Origin: Bacteroidales bacterium UBA5833
Lineage (GTDB): Bacteria; Bacteroidota; Bacteroidia; Bacteroidales; Lentimicrobiaceae
Assembly (NCBI GenBank): GCA_002433025.1
Contig: DJGZ01000068.1
Location: 1-64,000 of the forward strand
Length of the DNA: 64,000 nt
Direction of reading: 5' to 3'
The position numbers and the translations under genes are program-made. Under the pieces are notes generated by a model that was given only the letters and a program-made list of their open reading frames with translations, did not search any database and was not told the DNA's origin. Each line of letters starts with the position of its first letter. The first letter of the stretch is position 1. This document shows, one piece after another, positions 61,755 to 64,000 of this stretch.

Positions 61755-62567
61755 CTATTTAAAGAGATACCCGATCTTCAGTCCGGCAGAAAATGCCATC
61801 GGGAAGCTCTCATCCATCACGCTGTAACCGTAATGGTATGGGGTGTACGACTCGTCGGTGGTAAAACCATATCCGACGCCTCCAAAAAAGTCAACAGCAA
61901 AGGCGTTATCTATAATCCATTGTTTACCTATCACCAGTTGGATGGTCCCCGAGAAAACACTTTCCCTGCTTTTTTCATAATAGCTGCTGGTATAATCCCT
62001 GTACATCCAGGTATCGTGATTGAAGAATGCCATTGCGATTTCGGGCTTTACGTAACTGCCTTTCAGAATATGGGCATAGCGCATTCCGCGCAGGTAAAAA
62101 TCAGGGTCTTTGATAAACTTGTAGCCGAAACGGGCAAAAACCCCGCCAGGGTTCCTGTCGTCGGGGTCCGTGCCAAGTCCGATAATGCCCAGGGTTGCTT
62201 CAACACTGCGACCGGGCCTCAGGCTGCGCTCGTAAGCAAAAGTGGTATTTCCGGTGAGCGGAGATAAAAAATCAATTTTCAGCACATTCTTTTTATTGTC
62301 GAGGTAGTTTTCGGCATTTGACATCTCTTTCTTAAACTCCATTTCCTGCCCGTTCTCAAAAATAATTTTGATGATTTTGTCTTTATCTATTGAAAATAGA
62401 ACGTCTGCCGAATATTCCGGCAGATTATATTTTATTTCATCCAGGCCGATTTCCCTGATTTTGCATTTGATGAGGTCATTGTTTTTTTTCATGATGATAT
62501 CCTGGGCAGAGAGGCTGCTGCCTGTTATCAATAAAATCAATGTTGCAAGCAGGATGTTTTTTTTCAT
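61755..62567 (-). CDS. outer-membrane protein of unknown function
   Basis: A 270-residue protein with signal peptide (MKKNILLATLILLITGSSLSAQ). Residues ~23-90 form a short N-terminal domain (IIMKKNNDLIKCKIREIGLDEIKYNL...KIIKIIFENGQE), a small beta fold often found before barrels in this phylum. The remainder alternates in barrel fashion (DFLSPLTGNTTFAYERSL, GGVFARFGYKF, FPMAFSAGLKIGYLFK) and ends in a Phe-Lys. It is probably an outer-membrane beta-barrel. It is monocistronic, upstream of tRNA-Ser and transcribed away from it. Confidence 0.8.
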   Translation of the reverse strand: MKKNILLATLILLITGSSLSAQDIIMKKNNDLIKCKIREIGLDEIKYNLPEYSADVLFSIDKDKIIKIIFENGQEMEFKKEMSNAENYLDNKKNVLKIDFLSPLTGNTTFAYERSLRPGRSVEATLGIIGLGTDPDDRNPGGVFARFGYKFIKDPDFYLRGMRYAHILKGSYVKPEIAMAFFNHDTWMYRDYTSSYYEKSRESVFSGTIQLVIGKQWIIDNAFAVDFFGGVGYGFTTDESYTPYHYGYSVMDESFPMAFSAGLKIGYLFK

Positions 62568-62672
62568 GTTGCGGAATCTTTGGTCAGTTGATCAGGGTCT
62601 AAGGATGAAATTAAATTCAATAACTATGCCATACATAATTACGAAGCTGTAAAAGTGCGGAATTATTTAGTA

Positions 62673-62700
62673 TTGTGCTAAAAATAATTTGCTAATTTTG
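62673..62700 (+). promoter_or_regulatory. promoter of tRNA-Ser
   Basis: TTG at 62673-62675 and TAATTTTG at 62693-62700, with a 17-base spacer, match the Bacteroidetes -33/-7 pattern and end 17 bases before the tRNA. Confidence 0.7.
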
Positions 62701-62717
62701 CAGTCCCCAACGATTCA

Positions 62718-62807
62718 GGAGAGATGCCAGAGCGGTCGAATGGGGCGGTCTCGAAAACCGTTGTACCCTTACGGGTACCAAGGGTTCGAATCCCTTTCTC
62801 TCCGCCA
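62718..62807 (+). tRNA. tRNA-Ser (anticodon CGA)
   Basis: A 90-base gene including encoded CCA. Acceptor GGAGAGA (62718-62724) pairs with TCTCTCC (62797-62803). The anticodon stem GCGGT/ACCGT encloses the loop CTCGAAA, so the anticodon is CGA, reading UCG. A long variable arm, GTACCC...GGGTAC, confirms a class II serine tRNA, and the T-arm GGGTTCGAATCCC is standard. It sits just before a repeat array whose first inverted arm begins at the CCA. Confidence 0.95.
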
Positions 62808-63160
62808 GACAATCAGGATGCCCCGCGACAGCGGGGCATTTTAGTTTAACAGGTAGTAAGTCAGACTCGTCTGAGCTTGCTGCCTGTTAAACTAAAAACA
62901 TCAGCCGGAGGCTGATGTCCTGATTGTCTGAAGCCCCCCCCCCCGCAGGGATCACCGCAGGTAATCCCTTTTGAGTTGGTAATCCTCGTCTGCTTTTCCT
63001 GCCTGTTAAACTAAAACATCAGCCCCCGGCTGATGTCCTGATTGTCTGAAGCCCCCCGCGGGGACCACCGCAGGTAATCCCTTTTGAACGGGTAATCCAT
63101 GCGCTGATTTTCCGGCCTGTTAAACTAAAACATCAGTCACCGGCGGATAACCTGATCTTA
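62806..63160. repeat. array of arm-conserved, hairpin-swapping repeat modules beside tRNA-Ser
   Basis: The module is a left arm CCTGTTAAACTAAAA, a 19-21 base GC-rich hairpin, and a right arm TCCTGATTGTCTG. Direct copies lie at 62883-62930 and 63002-63048; a decayed one begins at 63116 (spacing 119 and 114 bases). One inverted copy lies at 62806-62853. The inner hairpin is TGCCCCGC/GCGGGGCA in the inverted copy but CATCAGCC/GGCTGATG in the direct ones, while the arms are identical. The stretch between the first two modules makes them fold into a long near-perfect stem (62839-62897). Linker DNA contains a C11 run (62934-62944) shortened to C6 in the next unit. Confidence 0.75.
62819..62842 (+). 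terminator. intrinsic terminator of tRNA-Ser
   Basis: TGCCCCGC at 62819-62826 pairs with GCGGGGCA at 62831-62838 around a 4-base loop, followed by T4 (62839-62842). The same hairpin doubles as the inner stem of the first repeat module. Confidence 0.7.
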
Positions 63161-63292
63161 TACATTTTCTGACTTGCCGCGGCCGGGTAAATTTATTCTT
63201 CTGCTGAATCTAAAATGTTTTCCTGAAGAGGGTATTCCCGGTGGATTTCAGGTGTTTGTCTGCTTAAACCAACCAATGCCGGGAGTAAATCG

Positions 63293-64000
63293 CTATCTGA
63301 CAAATACCCACTGATCTCCTTTTGAAAGCCTTTCCATATAGCCATAGCCTTCATAATCAAAGTGTTTGAAGTCTTCAGGATTGCTGATCCGGCGGTCAAT
63401 CGCGAAGCGCGTCATCAAGCCGCGGGCGCGCTTGGCATTGAAACTTACAAACTTATAATTACCATCTCTGAATTCCCTGAAAACAGGCGTTATAATCCTT
63501 GCTTTCAAAGACTTGAAATCAATTACTTTTGAATACTCATCAGAAGCAAGATTAACCAGTGTGTCAGAACCTGAATCTTTCAATGCCTTCCTGGTGCTTT
63601 TTGTGATTGAATCACCCCAGAACTGATAAAGGTTTTTATGGTTTTTTCCTTCCAACGCTGTGCCCATCTCTAACCGGTAGGGCAGTATCAGGTCAGTCGG
63701 CTTAAGGATGCCGTAAAGACCGGAAAGTATCCGCAGATGGCCATCTGCAAAGTCTGTTTGTACGTCTGTAAGTTCCCATGCTTTGAGCCCTTCATAAACA
63801 TCACCCTTGAAAGCGGCCAGGGCCGGCCGGCTTTTCCCTTCAGGAAAAGGAAACGTCCATTCGCTGTAGCGAAGCGCGTTAAGTTCGGCTAATTTCGGAC
63901 TGATATCCATCAATTCAGCCAATTGCCGCGGAGATTTTTTCTTCAGCAACGAGACCAGTTTTTTCGCCCGGAGGATCATTTCCGGTTCGGAACCGTTTCT
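63293..64000 (-). CDS. yaaA: peroxide stress protein YaaA (partial, cut by window edge)
   Basis: The C-terminal ~235 residues of a DUF328/YaaA protein, which in E. coli lowers free iron and limits oxidative DNA damage after H2O2. Motifs: SPRQLAELMDISPKLAELNALRY, GDVYEGLKAWELT, LSGLYGILKPTDLILPYRLEMGT, LVNLASDEYSK and FVSFNAKRARGLMTRFAI. An internal Met at 63979 is not the true start, since the frame continues in family-like sequence (GSEPE) to the edge. The usual N-terminus (about 25-30 residues with the LSPAK motif) lies outside the window. The stop is TAG at 63293. Confidence 0.93.
   Translation of the reverse strand, partial: RNGSEPEMILRAKKLVSLLKKKSPRQLAELMDISPKLAELNALRYSEWTFPFPEGKSRPALAAFKGDVYEGLKAWELTDVQTDFADGHLRILSGLYGILKPTDLILPYRLEMGTALEGKNHKNLYQFWGDSITKSTRKALKDSGSDTLVNLASDEYSKVIDFKSLKARIITPVFREFRDGNYKFVSFNAKRARGLMTRFAIDRRISNPEDFKHFDYEGYGYMERLSKGDQWVFVR

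Noticed and set aside
63193..63399. 68-residue minus-strand frame
   Set aside because: It overlaps the end of yaaA in another frame and its extra part is simple intergenic DNA.

Overview
The window reads as chromosomal DNA of a Bacteroidetes bacterium, probably a free-living, facultatively or fully aerobic member. Pointers are: a type IX secretion C-terminal sorting domain on a 1223-residue secreted protein; TonB receptors with an N-terminal carboxypeptidase-regulatory-like domain; many lipoproteins with the lipobox Cys followed by acidic or polar residues; an HU-related DNA-binding protein; the DUF4492-cydA-cydB arrangement; alternative complex III; and many good matches to the Bacteroidetes -7 promoter element TAnnTTTG placed a few tens of bases before genes. 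No species is claimed.

Layout. 1-5.2 kb: a tandem repeat, valS, a cold-shock gene, an OmpA-type lipoprotein and a small beta-barrel protein. 5.2-8.5 kb is a scarred accessory patch: a MITE-like inverted repeat, a DUF1648 membrane protein, an HU-like protein, a REP-bracketed Y1 (RAYT/IS200-like) transposase, a broken cas4 and two decayed type I-C-like CRISPR repeats. 8.6-17.5 kb: a Kef-type antiporter, an AT-rich two-gene PIN-domain module, a DUF4159 protein, rsmE and the giant T9SS cargo protein. 17.6-27.1 kb, all on the minus strand: the cytochrome bd operon (DUF4492-cydA-cydB and an unlisted 45-residue CydX-like gene), a heavy-metal-associated lipoprotein and a complete seven-gene Mrp cation/proton antiporter operon. 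27.3-39 kb: acetyl-CoA synthetase, a TonB receptor with a His-rich partner, a GNAT enzyme, a 1173-residue protein that I suggest is a pyrophosphate-type PEP carboxykinase, a monoheme cytochrome and a CPA1 K+/H+ antiporter. 39.2-44.5 kb: a plus-strand cassette of two paralogous lipoproteins, a TonB receptor and a SUOX-fold protein. 44.6-47.7 kb: small secreted and membrane proteins and a lipoprotein cytochrome c.

47.7-61.2 kb is a large minus-strand respiratory block: actABCDEF (alternative complex III), then sco, coxA, coxC, a subunit IV, coxB and ctaB. Together they would carry electrons from quinol through ACIII to a caa3-type, A2-family oxygen reductase. With cytochrome bd in the same window the cell has both a proton-pumping and a high-affinity oxidase. 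Three separate cation/proton antiporters suggest heavy use of ion gradients. The window closes with an outer-membrane protein, tRNA-Ser(CGA), an unusual hairpin-swapping repeat array just after the tRNA, and a yaaA gene cut by the window edge.

Most of the window is ordinary core genome. The parts that reward a second look are the CRISPR relic, the PIN module with a possible leaderless start, the repeat array beside tRNA-Ser, the TonB/SUOX cassette, the putative PPi-PEPCK, the inverted repeat before the ACIII operon and the leader terminator at 44.7 kb. All function calls come from reading motifs by eye; no database search was run.
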